A stretch of DNA of 8,859 nucleotides from Methanomassiliicoccaceae archaeon (GCA_009778265.1 WRKA01000151.1:1-8859); one strand, 5' to 3'. Shown: positions 1 to 6,327, counted from the first letter of the stretch. Notes: generated from the letters alone by a model not told the origin. Numbers and translations are program-made.

Positions 1-834
1 AGAGTAACGTGGTCCGATGTCGGCGGACTCGAAGATGTGAAACGGGAGATAAAAGAGGCGTTCATCCCTTCGGAGGATCCCAAAGCGTTCGAAAGGCTCG
101 GGATCAGGGCTGCGAAAGGGGTGCTGTTCTACGGTCCCCCGGGCACCGGGAAAACGCTGATCGCGAAAGCGGTGGCCAACGAATCCGGAGCGAACTTCAT
201 ATGCATCAACGGCCCGGAGATCGCCAGCAAGTGGCTCGGAGAGAGCGAAAAAGCGATAAGACAGATTTTCAAGCGCGCTAAACAGATGGCGCCGTGTATC
301 ATTTTCTTTGACGAGATGGATTCCGTCGCCCCCCGCAGGGGTACGTCCGGTTCATCGAACTGGGAGAAGGTGGTGAATCAGCTGCTGACGTCGATGGATG
401 GGGTCGAGAGCCTGAAGAACGTGATGATAATGGGGGCGACGAACAGACCGGACATGATCGACCCCGCTTTACTGAGGCCGGGAAGGTTCGATAAATTAAT
501 ACTGATAGGACAGCCGGACGCCGGCGCGAGAAAGAAGATATTGGAAGTTCACACAAAGAACATGCCCCTGAAGGATGACGTCGATCTTTCGGAGATCGCA
601 AAGATGACGGACGGTTTCGTCGGCGCGGATATAGAAGCGTTATGCCGCGAGGCGGGAATGAACGCATACCGCGAGGACCCCGACATAAGATATGTGGAAA
701 AAAGGCATTTTGACGCCGCATTGAAAGATGTCAGACCGTCGGTGAGCGCAGAACTCATGAACAGTTACAGCAGCGTCGGCGAAGAGATAAAGAAAAGAAA
801 GACGTCCTGGGACAACATCCCGTTCTATCAGTGA
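1..834 (+). CDS. Cdc48/VAT-family AAA+ ATPase, C-terminal part (5' truncated)
   Basis: The reading frame is open from the first base, so this is the last 277 codons of a longer gene. It starts in the conserved block [11 protein letters not shown] that opens the D2 ring of Cdc48/p97/VAT proteins. Visible motifs, numbered from the first codon, are Walker A GPPGTGKT (45-52), the pore-loop aromatic KWLG (77-80), Walker B FFDE (102-105), a GATNRP sensor region (about 147) and the arginine-finger segment LLRPGRF (about 157-163). These proteins unfold tagged or damaged substrates in the cytosol using ATP. The protein ends in IPFYQ; FYQ fits the HbYX motif (hydrophobic-Tyr-any) by which proteasomal ATPases dock into the 20S core. 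A full protein would be about 730-750 residues, with N and D1 domains outside the window; I cannot exclude a single-ring relative. The PRC-barrel gene begins 4 nt after its stop, suggesting cotranscription. Confidence 0.93.
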   Translation, partial: RVTWSDVGGLEDVKREIKEAFIPSEDPKAFERLGIRAAKGVLFYGPPGTGKTLIAKAVANESGANFICINGPEIASKWLGESEKAIRQIFKRAKQMAPCIIFFDEMDSVAPRRGTSGSSNWEKVVNQLLTSMDGVESLKNVMIMGATNRPDMIDPALLRPGRFDKLILIGQPDAGARKKILEVHTKNMPLKDDVDLSEIAKMTDGFVGADIEALCREAGMNAYREDPDIRYVEKRHFDAALKDVRPSVSAELMNSYSSVGEEIKKRKTSWDNIPFYQ

Positions 835-838
835 TATC
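831..838 (+). promoter_or_regulatory. ribosome-binding site embedded in upstream stop codon
   Basis: The sequence GTGATATC precedes the ATG of the PRC-barrel gene. GTGAT matches part of GGAGGTGATC, the complement of the archaeal 16S rRNA 3' end, and it contains the TGA stop of the ATPase gene. The same 11 bases, GTGATATCATG, form the start region of the winged-helix gene on the other strand (3308-3318). Confidence 0.55.
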
Positions 839-1075
839 ATGATCGAAGGCAGAGTGTTCATTTCCGAGATCGCGGGAAAGATGGCGGTCAGCGACGACGG
901 TCAGTTACTGGGACCGATCGAAGATATCGTCATCGACACCGCGACGGGAATAATAAAATATCTGGTCCTCGGACCTTCCACTAAGATATCGGAGATGGTG
1001 GACGATATGGGTAGGACCGTGATAACGGTGAGGGAACTGCGCCTGGACCAGGATTATGTCATCGTCGGCCGATAA
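839..1075 (+). CDS. small PRC-barrel domain protein
   Basis: This 78-residue protein is essentially a single PRC-barrel. It has the typical alternating pattern: FISEIAGKMAVSDDGQLLGPIEDIVID, then a strand-rich KYLVLGP, then a closing VRELRLDQDYVIVG segment. PRC-barrels are small beta-barrels that act as protein-interaction modules. In haloarchaea, PRC-barrel proteins (CdpB1/CdpB2) help anchor the FtsZ division ring. Whether this one does is only inference from the fold. The ATG lies 4 nt after the Cdc48-type stop, and GTGAT overlapping that stop codon serves as ribosome-binding site, so translation is probably coupled. Its last 17 bp overlap the 3' end of the convergent elp3 gene. There is no signal peptide or membrane segment. 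A second PRC-barrel gene lies at 7359-7679. Confidence 0.85.
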   Translation: MIEGRVFISEIAGKMAVSDDGQLLGPIEDIVIDTATGIIKYLVLGPSTKISEMVDDMGRTVITVRELRLDQDYVIVGR

Positions 1076-2600
1076 GTTTCACCATATACGTTCCGTCCGA
1101 ATGATATCCCAATGCTTCGTAATATTTCCTTACGCCCACGCCGGCGGTTATCCTGATCTTTGACGCTCCCGCCTCTTCCGATAATCCCTCGGCCTTCGCC
1201 ATCAGCTGTTTTCCGAATCCCCTGTGCTGCCATTCCTCTCCCGATTCCCCGATACCGGCCATCCTTCCGAACACCTTGAGCTCGCGTACCGACGCCGTTC
1301 CGTTATCGTCCGTTCTCAGACGTACGTACCCGATCAGCATATCGTCATACTCCAAAGAAACAAAATGCTCCGTACCGCCGGACGCCTCATACACAGTATC
1401 TTTCATTATTATAAGCGAGGGATCGTCCATCGAGATGTCGTTCTGTCCCACTTCGCGGCACCGTATGCACCTGCATTCTTTCCCCTCTTCCGCCAATCTG
1501 TGCTGCGCCAGTTCGCGCAGATTGCTTTTCATGATACCGGCGGCTATCTGCTGCACCGGTATATCCCTCTGGATCCTCTGTATCCTTACGTACTCGGGGA
1601 CCAGGGATTTCATCTTCGATATCAGCGATACCCCTTCTTCCGTTCCGTACGGTACGTACTCACCGGCCTTCCACATCTCATAGAGTTCCGTACCGGGTAT
1701 CACCAACGTTGGATAAAATTTCAGCATGTCCGGCCTGAACCCCGGATCGGAGAACAGCCGTTCGAACGACCCGAGGTCCTTATCGAACGACGATCCGGGA
1801 AGACCGGGCATTATATGATAACAGACCTTCAGACCGTGACGTTTGCATCTTTCCGTCGCCTGAATCACCTCTTCGATACCGTGCCCTCTGTTCACTTTTT
1901 CTAATATCTCGTCGTCCAGTATCTGAACTCCGAGTTCCGCCCTTGTCGCTCCCAGTCCCATACACCTTTCTATCTCTTCGTCGCTGAAGACATCCGGCCT
2001 TGTTTCGACGGTCATGCCGATGCATCTGTGCTCCGACGTTTCGTTCATTTTGTGTGCATCTTCGATGTTATCGGAATCGGTACCGTTCATCGCGTCGAAA
2101 CATCTTCTTACGAACCACTCCTGATATCCTTTGTCCCTTGACGTGAATGTGCCGCCCATGATTATCAGATCGATCTTGTCCGTCCTGTGGCCTATTGCTT
2201 CCAACTGTTCTATTCTGTCCCTGACCTGAAGGAAAGGATCGAATCCGTTCCTCAGTGCGCGGCGGGCGGCCGGTTCCTTTCCCGTGTATGATTGAGGGGA
2301 ACCGTTATCGACGCCACCCGGACAGTAGATACATTTGCCGTGCGGGCAGGGGTGCGGCGATGTCATCACGGCGACGACGGCGACACCGCTTATCGTCCTT
2401 ACTGGTTTACGGCGCAGTAACGGAAGAACGGCCTTCATCTCATCTTTGCGAACATCCGCGAGTATCTCCGAATTCGACGGCACGGCGTTGAGACCGTACT
2501 CGCCCGCAAGTCTCACTTTAAGTCTCTGCAGTCCGTTCCGATCCCCGATCTCGCCCTTTATGATCAGGTCTATCACATACCGGTTGAGGTCCGTTCCCAT
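1059..2600 (-). CDS. elp3: Elp3, tRNA uridine(34) acetyltransferase (radical SAM + GNAT)
   Basis: This 513-residue, full-length archaeal Elp3 catalyses the first step of cm5-type side-chain formation at wobble uridine 34 of tRNAs. It uses S-adenosylmethionine and acetyl-CoA. After an N-terminal tRNA-binding region (about 1-70) comes the radical SAM core, with the cluster-binding cysteines C85-x4-C90-x2-C93 in PCPHGKCIYCPGG. Further core segments are MGGTFTSRDKGYQEWF and GMTVETRPD. A linker with several cysteines (ECRCIRC, about 388) is followed by a GNAT acetyltransferase domain (about 400-513) with the acetyl-CoA loop QHRGFG (458-463) and a KYYEALGY end. Both catalytic halves look intact. 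The ATG starts 4 nt after the small gene upstream, so the two are probably cotranscribed. The 3' end overlaps the convergent PRC-barrel gene by 17 bp. As in other archaea, it probably works without Elp1/Elp2. Confidence 0.95.
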   Translation of the reverse strand: MGTDLNRYVIDLIIKGEIGDRNGLQRLKVRLAGEYGLNAVPSNSEILADVRKDEMKAVLPLLRRKPVRTISGVAVVAVMTSPHPCPHGKCIYCPGGVDNGSPQSYTGKEPAARRALRNGFDPFLQVRDRIEQLEAIGHRTDKIDLIIMGGTFTSRDKGYQEWFVRRCFDAMNGTDSDNIEDAHKMNETSEHRCIGMTVETRPDVFSDEEIERCMGLGATRAELGVQILDDEILEKVNRGHGIEEVIQATERCKRHGLKVCYHIMPGLPGSSFDKDLGSFERLFSDPGFRPDMLKFYPTLVIPGTELYEMWKAGEYVPYGTEEGVSLISKMKSLVPEYVRIQRIQRDIPVQQIAAGIMKSNLRELAQHRLAEEGKECRCIRCREVGQNDISMDDPSLIIMKDTVYEASGGTEHFVSLEYDDMLIGYVRLRTDDNGTASVRELKVFGRMAGIGESGEEWQHRGFGKQLMAKAEGLSEEAGASKIRITAGVGVRKYYEALGYHSDGTYMVKLIGRR

Positions 2601-2604
2601 GGGA

Positions 2605-2853
2605 TCAACCGTAATACACGGATTCCAGCTTCTTCTCTTCCTTCTTCCCCCGCTCTCCGGCCTCCAGAAGGTCGATGTATATCACTCTCGATATCGGAAT
2701 GAGTCTCGTGACGCCTTCCGTCATCTGCAGCACGATAGCGGATTCGCTGCCGAGCATCGCGTATCCTCTGAACACTCCTTTCGATCTTGAATCCTTTTCC
2801 GTCGTAACGGAATATCTCCATCCTTCCACCATACCGAGATCGTTCTTAGACAC
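2605..2853 (-). CDS. small conserved-looking protein, possible Sm-like/SH3-like barrel
   Basis: This 82-residue protein (GTG start) is not confidently recognised. Its middle (about 12-63) alternates as short strands would: GWRYSVTT, KGVFRGYAML, SAIVLQM, TRLIPISRVIYIDLLE. This recalls the strand layout of Sm-like or other small beta-barrels, but that is a pattern judgement, not a match. The tail is lysine/glutamate-rich (ERGKKEEKKLE), consistent with RNA or ribosome contact, though this is unproven. An earlier in-frame GTG at 2862 would give 85 residues, but GGAG lies only one base before it, whereas the spacing to the GTG at 2853 is 10 nt. The gene overlaps the end of the winged-helix gene by 8 bp and ends 4 nt before elp3, so all three appear to form one operon. 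The tight link to elp3 makes a translation-related role conceivable. Confidence 0.7.
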   Translation of the reverse strand: MSKNDLGMVEGWRYSVTTEKDSRSKGVFRGYAMLGSESAIVLQMTEGVTRLIPISRVIYIDLLEAGERGKKEEKKLESVYYG

Positions 2854-3310
2854 CTGTCTCACGCTCCTTTTCCACCAACGCCTGAAAGTGCGCCACCGTT
2901 TTTTTGTAATTTTCCATTGCCATATTAACGTTCGCTTCGGTGAACGCCCATGCTTTTCTCAGATCGCCGTATCTTATACGGTACCCTTTTCTCATCTGGC
3001 CGTCGAATTCCACGTCCGCACTTTCCAGTATGTCCATCGATTTCAGTTTGTTTATGTGACGGTATACCGTGGGTTTCGTCGTTCTCATCAGTGCCGCCAA
3101 TTCGTCGACGGTCCATGCCTTCATGGTGTTGCGCATGAAAAAATCCATGAAGAGACGGTACGGGACGCTTTCTCTCACACCGTCGGCGTCGGTCTTCGGA
3201 TCGTACCCTTTCGGAATGTATCCTATCTGCGTGAGAAATGTTTCCGCCACGGTGTCGATATTGGTCATCGCTCCGAGGGGAGTGTTGCTAACAACGTTCA
3301 GTTCGAACAT
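2846..3310 (-). CDS. winged helix-turn-helix (ArsR-like) transcriptional regulator
   Basis: This 154-residue protein has an N-terminal region of unknown role (1-48), a winged helix-turn-helix (about 50-118) and a C-terminal amphipathic helix (about 119-152). The helix-turn-helix is seen in WTVDELAALMRTTKPTVYRHINKLK, with a wing at EFDGQMRKGYRIRYG. The C-terminal helix probably serves for dimerisation. The layout is that of archaeal ArsR-like repressors. It is preceded by an AT-rich promoter-like element and a perfect 6-bp inverted repeat over the predicted start of transcription, which suggests autoregulation. The gene runs directly into the small gene and elp3 downstream, so it may control that operon. 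No metal-binding cysteine cluster is visible, so the signal sensed is unknown. Confidence 0.8.
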   Translation of the reverse strand: MFELNVVSNTPLGAMTNIDTVAETFLTQIGYIPKGYDPKTDADGVRESVPYRLFMDFFMRNTMKAWTVDELAALMRTTKPTVYRHINKLKSMDILESADVEFDGQMRKGYRIRYGDLRKAWAFTEANVNMAMENYKKTVAHFQALVEKERETGV

Positions 3311-3312
3311 GA

Positions 3313-3328
3313 TATCACGAGTGTGATA
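3313..3328. promoter_or_regulatory. perfect inverted repeat, candidate operator of the winged-helix gene
   Basis: The repeat is TATCAC-GAGT-GTGATA, with 6-bp arms and a 4-bp spacer, ending 3 bp before the ATG at 3310. It lies where transcription should start if the A/T-rich element at 3341-3355 is the TATA box, a usual place for an archaeal repressor site. The arm nearest the gene also supplies the GTGAT ribosome-binding site, so part of the symmetry could be incidental. Confidence 0.4.
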
Positions 3329-3340
3329 ATAATTAAGCTG

Positions 3341-3355
3341 ATATTTTTATTTTTA
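3341..3355 (-). promoter_or_regulatory. candidate TATA box of the winged-helix/elp3 operon
   Basis: Read on the minus strand this is TAAAAATAAAAATAT, an A/T-only stretch whose centre is about 37 nt upstream of the ATG at 3310. That predicts a leader of about 10 nt carrying the GTGAT ribosome-binding site. It abuts the stop codon of the XRE-type regulator upstream. The alternative TTAATTATTAT (3327-3337) is too close to the ATG unless the mRNA is leaderless. Confidence 0.4.
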
Positions 3356-3865
3356 GATGTCGTCCCTTATCTTTTCAATAGCGGCGAAGATACTTGATGA
3401 TGGGATGACCGGCGAGACGGGTATCGTAAGTATGCGTTCGATGGTCGGCGCTATTATCGGAGCGCAGACGACCGCCAAAGCCCCGTCCCTTTCCGCCCTC
3501 ACCGCGGAAACGATAGCATCCTCCATCGTCGCCACCGGATATTCGCGTAATAAGATGTCCTTGTTCCCTACCTTCACCGTTTCGCTTATCGTCTGCAGAA
3601 CTTGGTGCGACGCTATGATGGCGATGAACCTTTCATCCGGCTCGGCGCTCAGATAACGCACCGCTTTTATTATCGCCCTTATCGTCCTCAGGTTGGGTTC
3701 CCTTTTTTCTTCGAGTATCTTGTACATAGTGCTCTGCGAGATGCCTGTGGCAAGACAGAATTCGTTGACGGTCATGTTCAGTTCGTTCACGAGCACATTC
3801 TTCAGCGCCTTCTGGAATCCTCCCTCTTCCCTTAACATTCCGGAGATCAGTTCCTTATCCGACAT
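3353..3865 (-). CDS. XRE-type helix-turn-helix regulator with C-terminal sensor-like domain
   Basis: The 170-residue protein has an N-terminal XRE/Cro-like helix-turn-helix (about 25-70), with MTVNEFCLATGISQSTMYKI and then REPNLRTIRAI. A compact alpha/beta domain (about 78-168) follows, with repeated hydrophobic strands (RFIAIIAS, ALAVVCAPIIAP, IPVSPVIP). This C-terminal pattern resembles the ligand-binding N-terminal fold of PrpR-type activators, but the resemblance is weak. I prefer the ATG at 3865 because AAGGGGAT lies 4 nt upstream. An in-frame ATG at 3883 would add six residues but lacks a ribosome-binding site. The gene overlaps the end of trxB by 11 bp, so trxA-trxB-regulator looks like one operon and the regulator may answer to thiol or redox state. 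It has two cysteines (about 37 and 134), which need not be sensory. Confidence 0.75.
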   Translation of the reverse strand: MSDKELISGMLREEGGFQKALKNVLVNELNMTVNEFCLATGISQSTMYKILEEKREPNLRTIRAIIKAVRYLSAEPDERFIAIIASHQVLQTISETVKVGNKDILLREYPVATMEDAIVSAVRAERDGALAVVCAPIIAPTIERILTIPVSPVIPSSSIFAAIEKIRDDI

Positions 3866-4745
3866 TCTTATCCCCTTTGACATACGCCAGCGCGTTCATT
3901 CCGGCGACCGCCCCCTGCCCGACCGCTTTGGCGATCTGCCACGGCTTTCCGGTGATGTCGCCGCACGCGAAGACGCCGGACACCGATGTTTCACATTTCT
4001 CGTTCACATTTATCGTCCCGTCCGCGTTCGGCATCACGTCTATGTCCATCGCAAGGTCCGACGAGGATCTTCCGCCGAGTTCGATGAACACCCCGTCCAC
4101 GTTGAGCATCGACGTATCCGTGAATTTTATCCTTGTCACTTTTTCCTTACCCATGATCTCCGCGAGGTTCTCGGAAATTATCTCTGCGCCTGCGTCCGCG
4201 GCCTTCTTTATCATTACGTCCGATGCCTTTGTATCTTTGGTTATCCAGAATACTGCGGACGCGTACCGTGTCATCAGTTCCGCGGACGCCGCCGCCTCGG
4301 ATTCGTCGCCGACCACCGCCACTCTCTTTCCTTTATAGAAATTGCAGTCGCATGACGCGCAATAGCTAACACCTTTTCCAAAAAATTCCTTTTCTCCGGG
4401 AACGTTGAGTTTCGTTCTTGAGATACCGGATGCGAGTATTACCGCCTTTCCTTCGATCTCGTTACCGCTTTCCGTCCTTACGATGAAAACATCTCCGGAG
4501 CGTTCCATCGCAATTACGTTCTCTTCGATGTGTTTGGAACCGAAGGACACCGCCTGTTCTATGCCGGTGTTCAATATCTCCGATCCTTCGGTCCTTCCCG
4601 GAATTCCGAAATAGTTCTCCACGTGGGCGCCGTACATCGCACTGTTCGTACGTTTACCGATCATCGTGACCGCCGTCTTACCCCTGGCGGCGTGTATCGC
4701 CGCCTGTATCCCCGCGGGACCGGTACCGATGACGATTATGCTCAT
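3855..4745 (-). CDS. trxB: thioredoxin reductase-like flavoprotein, atypical nucleotide site
   Basis: This 296-residue protein has the thioredoxin reductase layout: FAD-binding GTGPAG (7-12), redox CASC (129-132) in SYCASCDC, and the C-terminal FAD segment CGDITGKPWQIAKAVGQG (261-278). It would pass electrons to the thioredoxin encoded just upstream. In NADPH-dependent enzymes the second dinucleotide motif reads GGGDSA; here the equivalent is VVGDESEAA (144-152), and the HRR arginine motif that grips the NADPH phosphate is missing. A third cysteine (C134) replaces the usual glycine after the redox motif (CxxCxC). Some archaeal reductases with degenerate sites do not use NADPH: the Thermoplasma acidophilum enzyme does not react with it, and that of Methanocaldococcus jannaschii uses reduced F420. 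The donor here is therefore open. TGAGGA, containing the trxA stop, is the ribosome-binding site. Confidence 0.9.
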   Translation of the reverse strand: MSIIVIGTGPAGIQAAIHAARGKTAVTMIGKRTNSAMYGAHVENYFGIPGRTEGSEILNTGIEQAVSFGSKHIEENVIAMERSGDVFIVRTESGNEIEGKAVILASGISRTKLNVPGEKEFFGKGVSYCASCDCNFYKGKRVAVVGDESEAAASAELMTRYASAVFWITKDTKASDVMIKKAADAGAEIISENLAEIMGKEKVTRIKFTDTSMLNVDGVFIELGGRSSSDLAMDIDVMPNADGTINVNEKCETSVSGVFACGDITGKPWQIAKAVGQGAVAGMNALAYVKGDKNVG

Positions 4746-4751
4746 TTGTCC

Positions 4752-5063
4752 TCACAGACCAAGGAGGTAACGCTTGATGTCCTCTTTCGGCATAAGGCCT
4801 ATCAGCGGCTCGTACATAACGCCGTCCTTGAACACCAGAAGCGTAGGTATCGCGTTGATCCCGAATCTCATCGCGATCCCCTGATTCTCATCGGTGTTCA
4901 GTTTGCCGAACGCCGCCTTTCCTTTCATTTCCTCCGACAATTCCTCGATTATCGGGGCAAGCATCCTGCAAGGTCTGCACCAGGGCGCCCAGCAGTCTAT
5001 CAGTACCGTACCGTTATTTTTGATGAACGCTTCGAACGTGCTCTCATTCAATTCTGTAACCAT
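4752..5063 (-). CDS. trxA: thioredoxin
   Basis: This is a small cytosolic dithiol carrier of 103 residues, the usual thioredoxin length. It has the active site WCRPC (28-32 from this start) and the cis-proline segment AIPTLLVF (about 72-79). The central lysine or aspartate pattern of the family is seen as LIDCWAP. The redox motif has Arg where Escherichia coli has Gly, a common variation. I chose the ATG at 5063 because GAGATGATC precedes it at proper spacing. An ATG at 5072 adds three residues but has AGAGAG directly against it with no spacer. trxB follows 6 nt after the stop, so it is very likely cotranscribed and is its reductase. Confidence 0.95.
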   Translation of the reverse strand: MVTELNESTFEAFIKNNGTVLIDCWAPWCRPCRMLAPIIEELSEEMKGKAAFGKLNTDENQGIAMRFGINAIPTLLVFKDGVMYEPLIGLMPKEDIKRYLLGL

Positions 5064-5100
5064 TTCGATCATCTCTCTGTGAATTCAATGGTATGAGTAG

Positions 5101-5110
5101 AATATATACA
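5101..5110 (-). promoter_or_regulatory. TATA box of the trxA-trxB-regulator operon
   Basis: On the minus strand this reads TGTATATATT. Its centre lies about 42 nt upstream of the preferred trxA ATG at 5063, predicting a start near 5079 and a leader of about 16 nt that would include the GATGATC ribosome-binding site. With the alternative ATG at 5072 the leader would be only about 7 nt. Confidence 0.6.
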
Positions 5111-5133
5111 TTTCACCGGCCGATGCCGTGTGC

Positions 5134-5146
5134 GCGATCATATCGC
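5134..5146. repeat. inverted half-sites GCGAT-N3-ATCGC
   Basis: A perfect 5-bp palindrome with a CAT spacer. Its right arm is the ATCGC core of the first of three 12-bp tandem repeats, so the whole element is one reversed and three forward copies of ATCGC. It lies between the TATA boxes of trxA and fic. Confidence 0.5.
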
Positions 5147-5175
5147 CAAAAATATCGCTAATTATATCGCCAATT
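5140..5175. repeat. three contiguous 12-bp direct repeats upstream of fic
   Basis: The units are ATATCGCCAAAA (5140-5151), ATATCGCTAATT (5152-5163) and ATATCGCCAATT (5164-5175). They are head-to-tail with no gap, and the first seven bases ATATCGC are identical in all three. The last unit touches the TATA box of fic and would include its BRE position. This is an operator-like array: a bound protein would block TBP/TFB at fic. The winged helix at the C-terminus of the Fic protein is a natural candidate binder, by inference only. Confidence 0.75.
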
Positions 5176-5185
5176 TATTAATATA
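5174..5185 (+). promoter_or_regulatory. TATA box of fic
   Basis: TTTATTAATATA is centred about 40 nt upstream of the GTG at 5220. That predicts transcription starting near 5205-5207 and a short leader holding GGATGATC (5211-5218) as ribosome-binding site. A second A/T-rich stretch just downstream (AAATAAATATA, 5187-5196) is an alternative, but it sits too close unless the leader is almost absent. Confidence 0.5.
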
Positions 5186-5219
5186 GAAATAAATATACAA
5201 CAGTAAGAGAGGATGATCC

Positions 5220-6230
5220 GTGAACAGACCGCCGTTCGAGATTAACGATAAGATCATCAACATGCTTGCGGAAATAATGAACAAGCTCGGAAGATCGGAC
5301 GCGATCACCAACAAGAGAATGGATCTCTATCTGAGAAAAGCGAGCATGGTCAGAACGATAAACTCATCGTGTGCGATCGAAGCTAACACGCTCACGGAAA
5401 AACAGGTGGAGGCGATAATAGAAGGAAAACGTGTCATCGCGCCTCCCGACGAGATAATTGAGATAAGGAATGCGTATGACGCCTACGTAAGAATGAACGA
5501 ATTCGACCCTTACGATATCGATTCATTTCTGAAGGCGCACGGCATCCTCATGAAACAGCTGATCAAGAACGCCGGAGAATTCAGAACGACCGGCGTTAAC
5601 GTCTACGAGAACGGCGACATCGTTCACGTGGGCGCGAGACCTCAGTTCATTTACTCCATGATATACGATCTCTTCGAATGGGGAAGGACGTCCGAAGTGA
5701 ATCCTATCATTAAAGCGTGCGTACTGCATTATGAGATCGAGACGATACACCCGTTCTCCGACGGTAACGGAAGGATAGGCAGACTGTGGCAGTCCGTGAT
5801 ACTGTGCGGATATAACGAACTTTTCAAACTAATGCCTATCGAAACTCTCGTGTACGAGAACCAGGAGAGATATTACAGATCCATAGAGGCATCCAGAAAG
5901 GCGAGGAGTTCCACGGCGTTCATTGAATTTATGATGGAAATGATCCTCGGAACGATCGACGAGTTCAACGGCGACGTTCACGGACCGCACGGAATAAAGG
6001 AAGAATATCTCCGGGACCTGAATAAGAATGAGAAAAAGATGCTCGGTCTCATCATCAAGAATTATGATGCGGACGGCGGCATCGCCGCGGGACGTTTGAA
6101 CGAGATGACAGAGAGCGCGGATTCCACGGTAAGGAACCATCTGAAAAAGTTCACGGAAAAAGGGATACTGATCGCTTCCGGCGAAAATAAGGGAAGAAGA
6201 TATGTGCTGAACAAAGACGTTCTTTCTTGA
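5220..6230 (+). CDS. Fic/DOC-family AMP-transferase-type protein with C-terminal winged helix
   Basis: This 336-residue protein (GTG start, GGATGATC ribosome-binding site) belongs to the Fic family, which mostly transfers AMP from ATP to Ser/Thr/Tyr of target proteins. The catalytic loop is complete: HPFSDGNGRIGR (177-188), with the catalytic His, the acidic metal ligand position (here Asp181) and the phosphate-binding GNGR. The N-terminal helix carries an inhibitory-type motif SxxxE at S50-E54 (SCAIEANTLT). In the usual [S/T]xxxE[G/N] the next residue is Gly or Asn; here it is Ala. The flap segment is near NGDIVHVGARP (131-141). Residues about 265-333 form a winged helix (RLNEMTESADSTVRNHLKKFTEKGILIASGENKGRRYVL), typical of Fic-wHTH proteins that may bind DNA. 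It diverges from trxA across a 147-bp gap with the 12-bp repeats. No separate antitoxin gene is adjacent, consistent with the built-in inhibitory helix. The target is unknown. Confidence 0.92.
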   Translation: MNRPPFEINDKIINMLAEIMNKLGRSDAITNKRMDLYLRKASMVRTINSSCAIEANTLTEKQVEAIIEGKRVIAPPDEIIEIRNAYDAYVRMNEFDPYDIDSFLKAHGILMKQLIKNAGEFRTTGVNVYENGDIVHVGARPQFIYSMIYDLFEWGRTSEVNPIIKACVLHYEIETIHPFSDGNGRIGRLWQSVILCGYNELFKLMPIETLVYENQERYYRSIEASRKARSSTAFIEFMMEMILGTIDEFNGDVHGPHGIKEEYLRDLNKNEKKMLGLIIKNYDADGGIAAGRLNEMTESADSTVRNHLKKFTEKGILIASGENKGRRYVLNKDVLS

Positions 6231-6317
6231 CCGAAGTTCAACAGTTACGTTCAAAATCGACCCTGCATCTGCTGAATGATGCGGTGTTCGCAGCCACCCT
6301 CTCTGTTCTCAATTAGC

Positions 6318-6327
6318 GTTTTTCTTT
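6318..6327 (+). terminator. possible T-rich terminator of fic
   Basis: GTTTTTCTTT lies 88 nt after the fic stop. Archaeal termination often uses oligo-T runs without a hairpin. One C interrupts the run, and no other T-run is nearer to the gene. Confidence 0.3.

Noticed and set aside
1224..1904. Long plus-strand frame of 226 codons
   Set aside because: It lies wholly antisense to elp3, whose motifs are unmistakable; the translation shows no family features.
2675..3397. Plus-strand frame of 240 codons
   Set aside because: It is antisense to two minus-strand genes with coherent operon spacing; its translation is Phe/His-rich without motifs.
5134..5175. CRISPR or replication-origin iterons
   Set aside because: The repeats are 12 bp and contiguous without spacers, and sit at a gene promoter with no cas, cdc6 or rep gene nearby; an operator explains them better.
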